DNA from: SZUA-309 sp965232595
GTDB lineage: Bacteria; Pseudomonadota; Gammaproteobacteria; Pseudomonadales; Azotimanducaceae
Direction of reading: 5' to 3'
Assembly (NCBI GenBank): GCA_965232595.1
Contig: OZ246983.1
Location: 1,736,001 to 1,800,000, forward strand
DNA length: 64,000 nt
The number at the start of each line of letters is the position of its first letter. Positions within the stretch are counted from its first letter, which is position 1. The position numbers and the translations under genes were made by a program. Shown piece by piece: positions 1 to 6,861 of this stretch. The notes under the pieces were generated by a model that made no database searches, was not told the origin of the DNA, and saw nothing but the letters and a program-made list of their open reading frames with translations.

Positions 1-2
1 AC

Positions 3-350
3 GACGCGGTGATGCGGATGGATGCGGATGCCTGGGGCAGCACCTGGGCGGAGGATGGGGTCTGGTCTTTGCCCGGAATGGGTGATGGCATAGCGGGCCG
101 GGCGAGCATCGTCGAAACCTGGAAGATGGCCATGAGCCAGTTCGAGTTCGTCGGCTTCTTCGCCTCGCCGGGGCCGCTTCAGGTGGAGGGTGACAAGGCG
201 AGCGGCACGCTCTATCAGCAGGAGTTTCTGTACCTGAAGGAAGGCGGTGAGCGACAGGTGATTGGTCGTTACACCGACGACTTTGTCAGGGTCGACGGCC
301 AGTGGAAGTTTGCCAGGCGTGTCTACGAGGTGCTCAAAGACAGCAGCTGA
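3..350 (+). CDS. SnoaL-like / NTF2-superfamily protein, 5' end outside window
   Basis: The visible 115 residues are the C-terminal part of a small NTF2/SnoaL-fold protein: a helix with the family-typical pattern DADAWGSTWAEDGVW, then an I-V-x-W helix and a curved sheet ending in GRYTDDFVRVDGQWKFARR. The frame is open to the left edge (the codons before the internal GTG at 9 and ATG at 12 read D-A-V in the same frame), so the true start lies upstream and the internal Met codons are probably not starts. Members of this fold include polyketide cyclases, ketosteroid isomerases and many uncharacterised proteins, so no reaction can be assigned. It leads into the VOC gene at 376 on the same strand, 25 bases away, and is probably in the same transcript. 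Confidence 0.75.
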   Translation, partial: DAVMRMDADAWGSTWAEDGVWSLPGMGDGIAGRASIVETWKMAMSQFEFVGFFASPGPLQVEGDKASGTLYQQEFLYLKEGGERQVIGRYTDDFVRVDGQWKFARRVYEVLKDSS

Positions 351-375
351 AGCGCTGTTGAGGGAGTAACGGTCG

Positions 376-717
376 ATGAAGTTCAGGGTCAGCGAACGTT
401 CCGCGGTCCGGGTGCAGGACGCGTCGGCGGCCGCCGCTTTTTACGGCGATGCCCTCGGCCTGACGATCACCGAGGAAGATGGTTTCCACGCGGTGGCTGC
501 GGGTCCGCTGACCCTCTACATCGACCCGGCGGACCTGTCGGATGGGATCATTCTGGAGCTGGTCACGGCAGACGTGGAGGCGGCGCGCTCTTATCTGAGC
601 GAGCGTGGCTGCAAGGTGCTTCGCTGGGAAGGCGCTGGTGGCGTGTGCCTGATCGAAGATCCGTTCGGGATACGCTTCAATCTCTGGCAGGAAGCCGAAT
701 CAGAACAGGAGGACTAA
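376..717 (+). CDS. VOC-family (glyoxalase-fold) protein 1
   Basis: A 113-residue single VOC module. The sequence shows the usual opening beta strand and helix with A-A-A-F-Y-G-D-A-L-G-L, and the closing strand motif E-D-P-F-G-I-R-F-N-L-W, where VOC enzymes carry a metal-binding Glu or His near the end. Family members act as glyoxalases, dioxygenases, fosfomycin or bleomycin resistance proteins and lyases, so the substrate is unknown. A GAGGGAG ribosome site (about 360-366) lies 9 bases before the ATG. It is followed after 5 bases by another VOC gene; the pair could form a heterodimer because VOC proteins build sites from two modules, but this is inference. Confidence 0.85.
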   Translation: MKFRVSERSAVRVQDASAAAAFYGDALGLTITEEDGFHAVAAGPLTLYIDPADLSDGIILELVTADVEAARSYLSERGCKVLRWEGAGGVCLIEDPFGIRFNLWQEAESEQED

Positions 718-722
718 CGACA

Positions 723-1088
723 ATGGAGCTTGGTGCTTTCTCAATCAGCCTGGCGGTCAAAGACATCGAGGCGTCCAGGGCGTTTTACGGCAAGCTGGGC
801 TTCACGCCGATTGGCGGCGGCGATGACTGGCAGATTCTGCGCAACGGCGAGCACGTCATAGGCCTTTTCCAGGGCATGTTCGAGCGCAATACGCTCACCT
901 TCAATCCGGGCTGGGACCAACAGGGTGCGGAGACGGCGACGTTTACCGACGTGCGGGCGTTGCAGCGCTCGCTTAAGGAAGCTGGCATCGAGATTCTCAG
1001 CGAAGCGGACGAAGACGGTGAAGGCCCGGGCAGCCTGATGGTGATGGATCCGGACGGCAATCCGATCCTCATCGATCAGCACCGCTAG
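723..1088 (+). CDS. VOC-family (glyoxalase-fold) protein 2
   Basis: A 121-residue VOC protein starting MELGAFSISLAVKDIEASRAFYGKLGF and ending with the D-P-D-G-N-P-I-L-I motif typical of the last strand of the fold. A longer frame runs back to 645, but the ATG at 723 matches the family start exactly and is preceded by AGGAGGAC (707-714) with an 8-base spacing, so 723 is chosen. It resembles YycE/PhnB-like uncharacterised glyoxalases more than a classical glyoxalase I. It ends one base from the stop codon of the convergent HAD gene, with no room for a terminator between them. Confidence 0.85.
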   Translation: MELGAFSISLAVKDIEASRAFYGKLGFTPIGGGDDWQILRNGEHVIGLFQGMFERNTLTFNPGWDQQGAETATFTDVRALQRSLKEAGIEILSEADEDGEGPGSLMVMDPDGNPILIDQHR

Positions 1089-1089
1089 G

Positions 1090-1734
1090 TCAGCTGTTTA
1101 AGGTCTCCAGCAGATCAGGCAACTCGGCGAGCGTGCCGATCCGGTGCGTTGCGGTGCTGAAGTCCTGGCCCTGAACGAACTCGCTCTCCACCACCACGCA
1201 GTCAATGCCTGCCGCGACCGCTGAGCGCAGGCCCCGTTCCGAGTCTTCGACGACGATGGCCTCCTGAGGGGCTGCGCCGAAGCGGCCCAGGGCTGCGAGG
1301 TAGGGATCCGGCTCCGGCTTGGCGCGCGGGTAGTCGCCGCTGGCAAGAACAAAATCCATGTGCCTGACGATCTGCCGGTCGCGGTGAATGAGCTCGAAGT
1401 CATCGCGTTTGGCGGTGGTGACGATGGCCATGGCGAACTGCCTGCCCAGGGTCTCGAGCACCTCCAGCACCCCCGGGATCTCGATATCGCGCTCGCGCAG
1501 GAAACGCTGATAGTCGACGTTGCGGGCGTCACGGCCGGCGGTGATCTCAGCATCCGTTGCGCCGAGCGCCCTGGCCCGCTCCCAGGAAGCACGGCCAATG
1601 GCCATGTCGGCCAGGTAATCCGGCAGCTCCAGGTTGACGCCCAGATTGGCGATGTGGGTGCGCGTGGCCTCAAAGTACAGGGGCTCTGTGTCCACCAGAA
1701 CGCCGTCGTGATCCCAGAGAATGTAAGACTTCAT
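1090..1734 (-). CDS. HAD-superfamily hydrolase (phosphoglycolate-phosphatase-like)
   Basis: A 214-residue haloacid-dehalogenase-type phosphatase of the beta-phosphoglucomutase/phosphoglycolate phosphatase group. Motif I is D-H-D-G-V-L-V-D-T-E (nucleophile D8, acid/base D10), followed by a helical cap domain, motif II around V-T-T-A-K, motif III around K-P-E-P-D-P-Y and motif IV V-V-E-D-S-E-R-G-L. It probably removes phosphate from a small sugar phosphate or related metabolite in the cytoplasm. It is the only minus-strand gene inside the plus-strand VOC cluster and is divergent from the VOC gene at 1812, with 77 bases between the two starts. Confidence 0.88.
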   Translation of the reverse strand: MKSYILWDHDGVLVDTEPLYFEATRTHIANLGVNLELPDYLADMAIGRASWERARALGATDAEITAGRDARNVDYQRFLRERDIEIPGVLEVLETLGRQFAMAIVTTAKRDDFELIHRDRQIVRHMDFVLASGDYPRAKPEPDPYLAALGRFGAAPQEAIVVEDSERGLRSAVAAGIDCVVVESEFVQGQDFSTATHRIGTLAELPDLLETLNS

Positions 1735-1811
1735 GGGCGAAGGGTAGCCGCAGTTGCGATCCTGATAAATGGCGGTGAGAATCGATCCCCCCTCGGGGAG
1801 GAGAGCCTGAG

Positions 1812-2216
1812 ATGGAATCGCAGCTTGCGCTGGTGCGCGGTGTCAGCGCGGTGCTTCTGATCAGCCCGGATGCGGCAGCGCTTGCGGCGTTTTACCGTGA
1901 GGTGCTGCTGCTGCCGCTGATCGAAGAGACTCATAACGGTGTGCCGCTGCACTATGCCTGTGACCTTGGATCCGTTCACTTTGCCATCCATCCGAATGAT
2001 AGCTGGCCGGGAGCGGCTGGCGCGGAGCCACAGAGTCCGGTGATCGCGCTGGCGGTGGCGGATGCGCAACGCGCCGCTGGACGGTTGAGCGATGCAGGTG
2101 TTGCCCATGCCGGAGTTGGCGACCATGGCTTTGCGCTGGTGGTCGCGTTTCGAGATCCGGACGGCAATCACGTGGAGCTGCTTGAGAACAGGGAGAACGT
2201 AGGAGAACGCGGATGA
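1812..2216 (+). CDS. VOC-family (glyoxalase-fold) protein 3
   Basis: A 134-residue VOC module: opening V-R-G-V-S-A-V-L-L-I-S-P-D-A-A-A-L-A-A-F-Y, closing D-P-D-G-N-H-V-E-L-L-E, where the Glu is the usual final metal ligand. The ATG is preceded by GGGAGGAG with about 9 bases spacing. Its last four bases (ATGA) are shared with the next small gene, so the two are translationally coupled. This is the first gene of a coupled run that continues to 6855. The substrate cannot be deduced from sequence alone. Confidence 0.85.
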   Translation: MESQLALVRGVSAVLLISPDAAALAAFYREVLLLPLIEETHNGVPLHYACDLGSVHFAIHPNDSWPGAAGAEPQSPVIALAVADAQRAAGRLSDAGVAHAGVGDHGFALVVAFRDPDGNHVELLENRENVGERG

Positions 2217-2455
2217 GTGACCCACGGGACGAGGTGGCGGCGGTGTTCAAGGATGCGGCCAGAGAGCTCGAACGCGCCGCCGCGCACTGTCGGATTGCCG
2301 CCCTGCATTATGAAGATCGGGAGGTGCCGCGTGGCTGCGCCCATGCCTTTGCAGCCGTCGGCCACCTCAAGCAGGCCGAAAGCGCCATCGATAGGAACGC
2401 CATTTTTCATTCAGGCAAGGCGCGCACCGATCTCGACCCTGGAGCAGAAGCATGA
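2213..2455 (+). CDS. Small hypothetical helical protein
   Basis: An 80-residue acidic-to-neutral protein predicted mainly helical (heptad-like A-A-x-E-L-E-R-A-A-A-H-C-R-I-A-A-L-H-Y), with several His and two Cys residues, no signal peptide and no membrane segment. I do not recognise a family. The gene overlaps the VOC genes on both sides by ATGA (2213-2216 and 2452-2455), which strongly supports that it is translated. The mix of helices and His residues would fit a partner or regulator of the flanking VOC proteins, but that is only a guess. Confidence 0.7.
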   Translation: MSDPRDEVAAVFKDAARELERAAAHCRIAALHYEDREVPRGCAHAFAAVGHLKQAESAIDRNAIFHSGKARTDLDPGAEA

Positions 2456-2856
2456 GCGGTCCGGTCAGTGAGGTGTTTCCGTTGATCTGGACCGATGACG
2501 TGGAAGGGATCTTGGACTGGTGCGTCAGCAGCCTCGGGCTCACGGAGGCGTGGCGGGCGCCTGGCGAGAACGGTCTGGAGCATGCCGAAGTGCTCTGGCC
2601 CGGTGGCCGGGTGAGCATCAACATCCGCAGCGAAACTACCCGGGAAACAGGGCCGAGCGGGATCTCGCTGCGCGTTGACGACAAGGACCAGGTTGCCGCG
2701 ACCTATGAACGGGCAGTACAGGCCGGGGCCGAGATCCTGATGGGGCTGACTGACAGCCGCGTCGCGTACAGCTTCACCGCCGTCGATCCGGACGGCAATC
2801 AATGGTGGGTCAATGCGGAGACCGGATTCCTCGACGAGCTGCGGAGCGGCGGATGA
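2452..2856 (+). CDS. VOC-family (glyoxalase-fold) protein 4
   Basis: A 134-residue VOC protein with a bleomycin-resistance/PhnB-like arrangement: W-T-D-D-V-E-G-I-L-D-W-C-V-S-S-L-G at the start, E-V-L-W-P-G-G-R-V in the middle and D-P-D-G-N-Q-W-W-V-N at the end. Here the usual last acidic ligand position is replaced by aromatic residues, so it may bind rather than transform its ligand. It overlaps the preceding gene by four bases and the following hydrolase by ATGA at 2853-2856. Confidence 0.83.
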   Translation: MSGPVSEVFPLIWTDDVEGILDWCVSSLGLTEAWRAPGENGLEHAEVLWPGGRVSINIRSETTRETGPSGISLRVDDKDQVAATYERAVQAGAEILMGLTDSRVAYSFTAVDPDGNQWWVNAETGFLDELRSGG

Positions 2857-3350
2857 GCCCAGCCCTTGGCCTGCCCGGAAGAAATCCGGAAACGGAACGC
2901 TGGATGGCGGAACTGCTGGCTGCCTGCGGCAGAGCTGATGCGGAAGTGGCGCGGTACGGGCACTGGCGCGGCGAAGAGGAGCCCGATGTGGCCCGGGAAG
3001 TGGCCAGCTATCCGGTCGCGGGTCGAGAACTGGTCATCGCCAAATCCATGGGCACCATGGTGCTGCTGGCGGCGGCCGAGGCTGGCCTGCCGTTCTGCGC
3101 GGTGCTGATCGGCGTGCCCATCAGCGCCTACTCGGCGGATCAGGTCGAAGGTCTGCGCGTGCTGGCCGGCCAGATCCCCTGCCTGTTCATCCAGCAGGCA
3201 GAGGACTTTACCGGCAGCGCGGCGGCCCTGCAGGAAGCGCTTGGGGAGGCGGCATCGGTCAACGTTGTCGCCGGGGCTGATCACATCTACGCGGACGTGG
3301 AAGAGCTGGCAACGTTGATCACTAGCTGGTGGGATAAACGCAATGGCTGA
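2853..3350 (+). CDS. Small alpha/beta-hydrolase-fold protein
   Basis: A 165-residue protein resembling a compact alpha/beta hydrolase: the nucleophile-elbow-like strand-turn-helix I-A-K-S-M-G-T-M-V-L-L (Ser in K-S-M-G), a later I-P-C-L-F-I-Q-Q-A-E-D segment where the acid sits, and G-A-D-H-I-Y where the catalytic His is expected. The upstream frame is open to 2802 but the ATG at 2853, overlapping the VOC stop as ATGA, is the better start. Substrate unknown; a small esterase or thioesterase-like role is possible. Its 3' end overlaps the next small gene by 8 bases. Confidence 0.7.
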   Translation: MSPALGLPGRNPETERWMAELLAACGRADAEVARYGHWRGEEEPDVAREVASYPVAGRELVIAKSMGTMVLLAAAEAGLPFCAVLIGVPISAYSADQVEGLRVLAGQIPCLFIQQAEDFTGSAAALQEALGEAASVNVVAGADHIYADVEELATLITSWWDKRNG

Positions 3351-3528
3351 GATCGTTCGCTTCCGGAAGCCGTCGAAGAAAGAGAAAGCCAGGGGCAAAA
3401 CCCTGTGCGGGCGGGGCTTTCACAAATGGGTGATCGATCAGAACAAGCAGTTCGACGTGAAGGCGGGCAAGCTGATCACCATCCATCGCTGCAGCCGCTG
3501 CGGGGAAACCAAAACCACCGCCACCTGA
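3343..3528 (+). CDS. Small zinc-ribbon-like protein
   Basis: A 61-residue basic protein with a lysine-rich N-terminus (K-P-S-K-K-E-K-A-R-G-K) and four potential zinc ligands: C22 followed by H26, and C-S-R-C near the C-terminus (residues about 50-53). This pattern is that of small zinc-ribbon proteins conserved as hypothetical proteins in proteobacteria. No enzyme motif is visible; nucleic-acid or protein binding is possible. It overlaps the upstream hydrolase gene by 8 bases and so is likely coupled to it. Confidence 0.75.
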   Translation: MAEIVRFRKPSKKEKARGKTLCGRGFHKWVIDQNKQFDVKAGKLITIHRCSRCGETKTTAT

Positions 3529-3550
3529 GAGAAGACAGAGGGGAGAAACC

Positions 3551-3976
3551 ATGAATCAGAACGCCATATTCGGACCGTTCTTCGTGATGATGGGCCTGAC
3601 GATCGTGGTCTGGCTGTTCATGTTTGCGAAACGGATACCGTTCCTGAACAGCGTCGACGTAGCGCCCAACGACCTGACGGCGGCGAAGCTCGCGGAAATC
3701 TCACCGCCGGCCGTGACTAATCCTTCAGACAACCTGAAGAACCTCTTCGAGATGCCGATCCTGTTCTACGCCCTGACGCTGTATCTCTATGCGGTCGGTC
3801 AGGTCGACAACGTGCACCTGATCGCGGCCTGGGTGTTCGTTGCCTTCCGGGCAGTGCACAGCGCGATTCACTGCACCGTAAACGCGGTGATGGCAAGGTT
3901 CTACGCGTACGCGCTTTCCTGCCTGGCGCTCTTCTTCATGGTGATTCGGGCGGCGCTGGAGTTCTACGCGGGATGA
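3551..3976 (+). CDS. MAPEG-family membrane protein
   Basis: A 141-residue integral membrane protein with four hydrophobic segments (about residues 8-28, 66-86, 91-110 and 118-138). The segment F-E-M-P-I-L-F-Y-A-L and the following F-V-A-F-R-A-V-H-S-A-I-H-C-T-x-N are characteristic of the MAPEG family (membrane-associated proteins in eicosanoid and glutathione metabolism). Bacterial members include glutathione S-transferase-like and peroxidase activities, though many are untested. It shares ATGA with the next VOC gene (3973-3976). Presence in this cluster suggests handling of lipophilic electrophiles, which is inference. Confidence 0.87.
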   Translation: MNQNAIFGPFFVMMGLTIVVWLFMFAKRIPFLNSVDVAPNDLTAAKLAEISPPAVTNPSDNLKNLFEMPILFYALTLYLYAVGQVDNVHLIAAWVFVAFRAVHSAIHCTVNAVMARFYAYALSCLALFFMVIRAALEFYAG

Positions 3977-4365
3977 AGATGGAAATGGCGCGGGCCATCG
4001 TTTTCGCCAAGAACATGGCGAGCATGGTCGCCTTCTATCAGGACGTGCTCGGCCTGACCGAGGTGGTCACCGAGGATACCGGCGAAGGATGGCGGGTATT
4101 CGGCGCCGGCGGGATGCAGCTGGCGCTGCACGCGATCCCGGAGCCGATCGCCGAAGGCATCCTCATAACTGAGCCGCCGGAACCGCGAGACAGCGCGGTG
4201 ACCAAGCTGGTGTTCCGCGTGCCGGATGTGGCGGCAGCGCGGGCGGCGCTTCACGACCAGGGGGTGATTGAGGTGCATCAGTCTTTCATCGATCCGAACG
4301 CCCCGCTGGTGCGCTGTGATTTTCTCGATCCGGAAGGCAACGTGTTTCAGATTTCGAGCGAGTAG
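3973..4365 (+). CDS. VOC-family (glyoxalase-fold) protein 5
   Basis: A 130-residue VOC protein: M-A-R-A-I-V-F-A-K-N-M-A-S-M-V-A-F-Y-Q-D-V-L-G-L at the start, an L-A-L-H-A-I-P strand with a likely His ligand, and D-P-E-G-N-V-F-Q-I-S at the end. It overlaps the MAPEG gene by four bases. The MAPEG-VOC pair recalls glutathione-dependent detoxification (VOC fold enzymes include glyoxalase I and the glutathione transferase FosA), but thiol dependence is not visible in the sequence. Confidence 0.85.
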   Translation: MKMEMARAIVFAKNMASMVAFYQDVLGLTEVVTEDTGEGWRVFGAGGMQLALHAIPEPIAEGILITEPPEPRDSAVTKLVFRVPDVAAARAALHDQGVIEVHQSFIDPNAPLVRCDFLDPEGNVFQISSE

Positions 4366-4381
4366 CTCCTGGAGGTGTGGC

Positions 4382-4651
4382 ATGTGTCGGAACATCAGAA
4401 CGCTGCATAACTTCGAACCGCCGGCGACCGCGGAGGAAGTGCACGCTGCGGCATTGCAGTTCGTGCGCAAGATCAGCGGCAGCACCCGGCCGTCGAAGGT
4501 CAACGAGGCCGCCTTTGAACGGGCGGTTGTCGATGTGGAGGCGGTGGTTTCCCGGCTGCTCAACGAGCTGGTGACGGGCGCCCCGCCGAAGAACAGAGAG
4601 GCGGAGGCCGAGAAGGCCAGGGCCAGAGCCGCGAAGCGGTTTGCGCGATGA
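4382..4651 (+). CDS. DUF2277 family protein
   Basis: An 89-residue protein beginning M-C-R-N-I-R-T-L-H-N-F-E-P-P-A-T, the signature opening of the DUF2277 family, followed by a helical body containing R-K-I-S-G and P-S-K-V-N and ending in a lysine/arginine/alanine-rich helix. DUF2277 proteins are small, widespread and of unknown function. The start is chosen from the family signature and an upstream GGAGG (about 4371-4375). The gene overlaps the isochorismatase-like gene by ATGA at 4648-4651. Confidence 0.9.
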   Translation: MCRNIRTLHNFEPPATAEEVHAAALQFVRKISGSTRPSKVNEAAFERAVVDVEAVVSRLLNELVTGAPPKNREAEAEKARARAAKRFAR

Positions 4652-5181
4652 GCAGGCAGGCGATTGTCGTCATCGACATGCAGCGGGGCCTGGTGCTCGG
4701 TGCGCACCGTCAGGATGAGCTGGTGGCGACGGTTAACGGGCTGATAGAGCGCGGCCGGGCGGCTGGCCTCCCGGTTGTGTTCGTGCAGCACAACCACGCC
4801 ACCTTCGAGCCGATGATGCGGGGCAACAAGGGCTGGGAGATCTTTGCGGAGCTCGATCGGCAGGCAGAGGATCCGGTGGTCGAGAAGGAAGCCTGCGACG
4901 CCTTCTACGAGACATCACTGGACGCCACGCTGCAGGAACTTGGCGCCGAGGAGCTGCTGATCGCCGGCCTGCAGACCGAGTACTGCGTGGATACCGCCTG
5001 CCGTACTGCCCTCTCCCATGGCTACGACGTGGTGCTGGTGGCGGACGCTCACTCGACCGGTGATTCGGACATGCCGGCGGGCGATATCGTTCGCCACCAC
5101 AATGCGGTGCTCGCCAACATGGTCCATCCCAGCGCGAAGATCCGGGTGCTGGCCGCCGCCGAGGTGCCGATTGGCGGCTGA
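4648..5181 (+). CDS. Isochorismatase-like cysteine hydrolase
   Basis: A 177-residue member of the isochorismatase/nicotinamidase superfamily. The catalytic triad of the family is visible: D10 in V-V-I-D-M-Q, K80 in V-V-E-K-E-A, and C113 in L-Q-T-E-Y-C-V-D-T-A. The E-Y-C-V-D variant is common in cysteine hydrolases acting on amides (for example nicotinamide, carbamoyl or ureido groups) rather than true isochorismatases. Cytoplasmic. It is coupled at its start to the DUF2277 gene and overlaps the NUDIX gene at its end. Confidence 0.9.
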   Translation: MSRQAIVVIDMQRGLVLGAHRQDELVATVNGLIERGRAAGLPVVFVQHNHATFEPMMRGNKGWEIFAELDRQAEDPVVEKEACDAFYETSLDATLQELGAEELLIAGLQTEYCVDTACRTALSHGYDVVLVADAHSTGDSDMPAGDIVRHHNAVLANMVHPSAKIRVLAAAEVPIGG

Positions 5182-5623
5182 GCGGTTCAAGGCGATTCCC
5201 GAGGCTCATCTGATACTCAAGCGGGGCGCAGCCGGCGAGGAAGAGCTGTTGCTGCTGCGCCGGCTGAACACCGGATACATGGACGGCTACTACTCGGTGG
5301 TTGCCGGTCACCTCGATGGTGGGGAGACGGCTCGAGCAGCCATGTCCAGAGAGGCCAGAGAGGAAGCTGGCCTGGAGATCGATCCGGCAGCGCTGACCCT
5401 GTTTCATCTGATGCATCGCCATGACGGCAGCGAGCGGATATCGTTCTTCTTCACCTGCGAGAAGTGGGCCGGTGAGCCGACTAACATGGAGCCGCACAAG
5501 TGCGACGAGCTCGACTGGTTTCCGCTCCGCGAGCTGCCGGACAACATGATTCCCTACATCAGGGCGGGGATCTTGCGGGGCCTCGCAGGGGAAGCTTATT
5601 CTGAGTTCGGCTGGTCGGCTTGA
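5171..5623 (+). CDS. NUDIX hydrolase
   Basis: A 150-residue NUDIX protein. The Nudix box is seen as G-H-L-D-G-G-E-T-A-R-A-A-M-S-R-E-A-R-E-E-A-G-L, with the metal-binding R-E-x-x-E-E core. The frame is open far upstream without a sensible ATG; the TTG at 5171 is preferred because it gives the family-typical start (A-A-E-R-F-K-A-I-P-E-A-H-L-I-L), is preceded by GAGGTG at 5-base spacing, and overlaps the preceding stop. It resembles 8-oxo-dGTP or nucleoside-diphosphate-X hydrolases; exact substrate unknown. It fits a metabolite-cleansing role in this operon. Confidence 0.85.
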   Translation: MAAERFKAIPEAHLILKRGAAGEEELLLLRRLNTGYMDGYYSVVAGHLDGGETARAAMSREAREEAGLEIDPAALTLFHLMHRHDGSERISFFFTCEKWAGEPTNMEPHKCDELDWFPLRELPDNMIPYIRAGILRGLAGEAYSEFGWSA

Positions 5624-5635
5624 GGAGTAACTGAC

Positions 5636-5929
5636 ATGACCGCATACATCGTCGCGCGAATCACCATCAACGACCGGGAACGCTACGCGCGCTATGAAGC
5701 TGGCTTCATGGACATCTTTGCCGCGCACACGGGCCGGCTGCTGGCGGTAGACGACAACCCGGAGGTGCTCGAGGGTGAGTGGCGGTGCACGCGGACCGTG
5801 GTCGCTGAGTTTCCCGACAGGGAGGCAGCGCTGGCCTGGTATCGCTCAGACGACTACCAGGCACTGGCCGAGCATCGTTTTGCTGCATCGGATGGCGAGA
5901 TTGCGCTGCTCGCCGGGCTGGGCGCATGA
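5636..5929 (+). CDS. DUF1330 family protein
   Basis: A 97-residue ferredoxin-fold-like (dimeric alpha-beta barrel) protein. The sequence shows the DUF1330 pattern: M-T-A-Y-I-V-A-R-I-T-I-N-D-R-E-R-Y-A-R-Y at the start, a central G-R-L-L-A-V-D, then V-V-A-E-F-P-D-R-E-A-A-L-A-W-Y-R-S-D-D-Y-Q. The function of DUF1330 is not established; relatives in the same fold are small monooxygenases and isomerases. A GAGG site lies before the ATG. It shares ATGA with the carbonic anhydrase gene (5926-5929). Confidence 0.92.
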   Translation: MTAYIVARITINDRERYARYEAGFMDIFAAHTGRLLAVDDNPEVLEGEWRCTRTVVAEFPDREAALAWYRSDDYQALAEHRFAASDGEIALLAGLGA

Positions 5930-6546
5930 GCGTTGGCGCGCTGGAGGCGCTGGAGCGGCTGCAGGTCGGCAACCGGCGCTTCATCGAGGGGCGCCCGACC
6001 TGGTCCGGCATCAGCCGCGAGGAGCTGGAAGCCAGCGCCCGTGGGCAGAAACCGTTTGCCATCATCCTCAGCTGCTCGGACTCCCGGGTGCCGGCGGAGC
6101 TCATATTCGATCAGGGAGTGGGCGATCTTTTTGTCGTCCGGGTGGCGGGCAACGTGGTGGCCCCGTCGCAGGTGGGCTCGGTTGAGTTCGCAGCGGAGCA
6201 GTTCGGCACGGAGCTGGTCGTGGTCCTCGGGCACAGTCACTGCGGCGCCGTGAAAGCGACGCTGGATCATCTGCGCCGACCGGGCGGCGAGCTGTCACCG
6301 GGCCTGCAGTCGGTGGTCGATCGAATCCAGCCTGCAGTCGAGAGCCTGGTTGAGGGAACGCTTGCCGATGATGCGGACGCGCTGCTGCGAGCGGGTATTC
6401 GTGCGAACGTGCGGGAATCAGTTGATCAGCTCAAACACGGCTCGGTCATTCTCGAGAACCTGATCAGCAGCGACCGGCTGCACGTGGTCGGCGCGGAGTA
6501 CTCGCTGAACACCGGCCTGGTGGAGTTTTTCGACGGGGTGGGTTGA
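5926..6546 (+). CDS. Beta-class carbonic anhydrase
   Basis: A 206-residue beta carbonic anhydrase that interconverts CO2 and bicarbonate at a zinc site in the cytoplasm. All expected ligands and catalytic residues are visible: C50, D52 and R54 in C-S-D-S-R-V-P, and H103 and C106 in G-H-S-H-C-G-A-V. Length matches plant-type bacterial enzymes. It starts inside the DUF1330 stop (ATGA) and is followed immediately by the cupin gene, so it belongs to the same coupled run. Its role among detoxification genes is unclear. Confidence 0.93.
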   Translation: MSVGALEALERLQVGNRRFIEGRPTWSGISREELEASARGQKPFAIILSCSDSRVPAELIFDQGVGDLFVVRVAGNVVAPSQVGSVEFAAEQFGTELVVVLGHSHCGAVKATLDHLRRPGGELSPGLQSVVDRIQPAVESLVEGTLADDADALLRAGIRANVRESVDQLKHGSVILENLISSDRLHVVGAEYSLNTGLVEFFDGVG

Positions 6547-6855
6547 GTGGAAACAGAGCTCATCAGCCGCGAGCCGGGACTTCTGATCCGCCGGGTCAGG
6601 TTGCGTCCCGGTGAAGCCACACCCTGGCACCGCGACAGCTGTCGGCGCTTCAGCGTCGTGGTCCAGGGCGACGCGCTGACCATCGAGTACAGAGACGGAG
6701 AGCGCGCCGTCGTCAGCCTTAACCCAGGCATGGCCGACTGGGAAGAGCCGCAGCCGAGGGTGCATCGAGCGGTGAACACCGGCGAGGTGATGTTCGAGGA
6801 AGTGGTGACCTTCTACCTCGAGCATGCGGACCAGGAGCCCCAGCCCGAAGGTTGA
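6547..6855 (+). CDS. Small cupin-domain protein
   Basis: A 102-residue single cupin barrel. The visible features are G-E-A-T-P-W-H-R-D-S in cupin motif 1 (one His kept) and P-R-V-H-R-A-V-N-T-G-E in motif 2 (a second His). It begins with GTG directly after the carbonic anhydrase stop. Single-domain cupins of this type may bind a metal and act on small molecules or serve as binding proteins; the function is unknown. It is the last gene of the coupled plus-strand run and converges with the photolyase gene, 6 bases away. Confidence 0.82.
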   Translation: METELISREPGLLIRRVRLRPGEATPWHRDSCRRFSVVVQGDALTIEYRDGERAVVSLNPGMADWEEPQPRVHRAVNTGEVMFEEVVTFYLEHADQEPQPEG

Positions 6856-6861
6856 GCCGGC

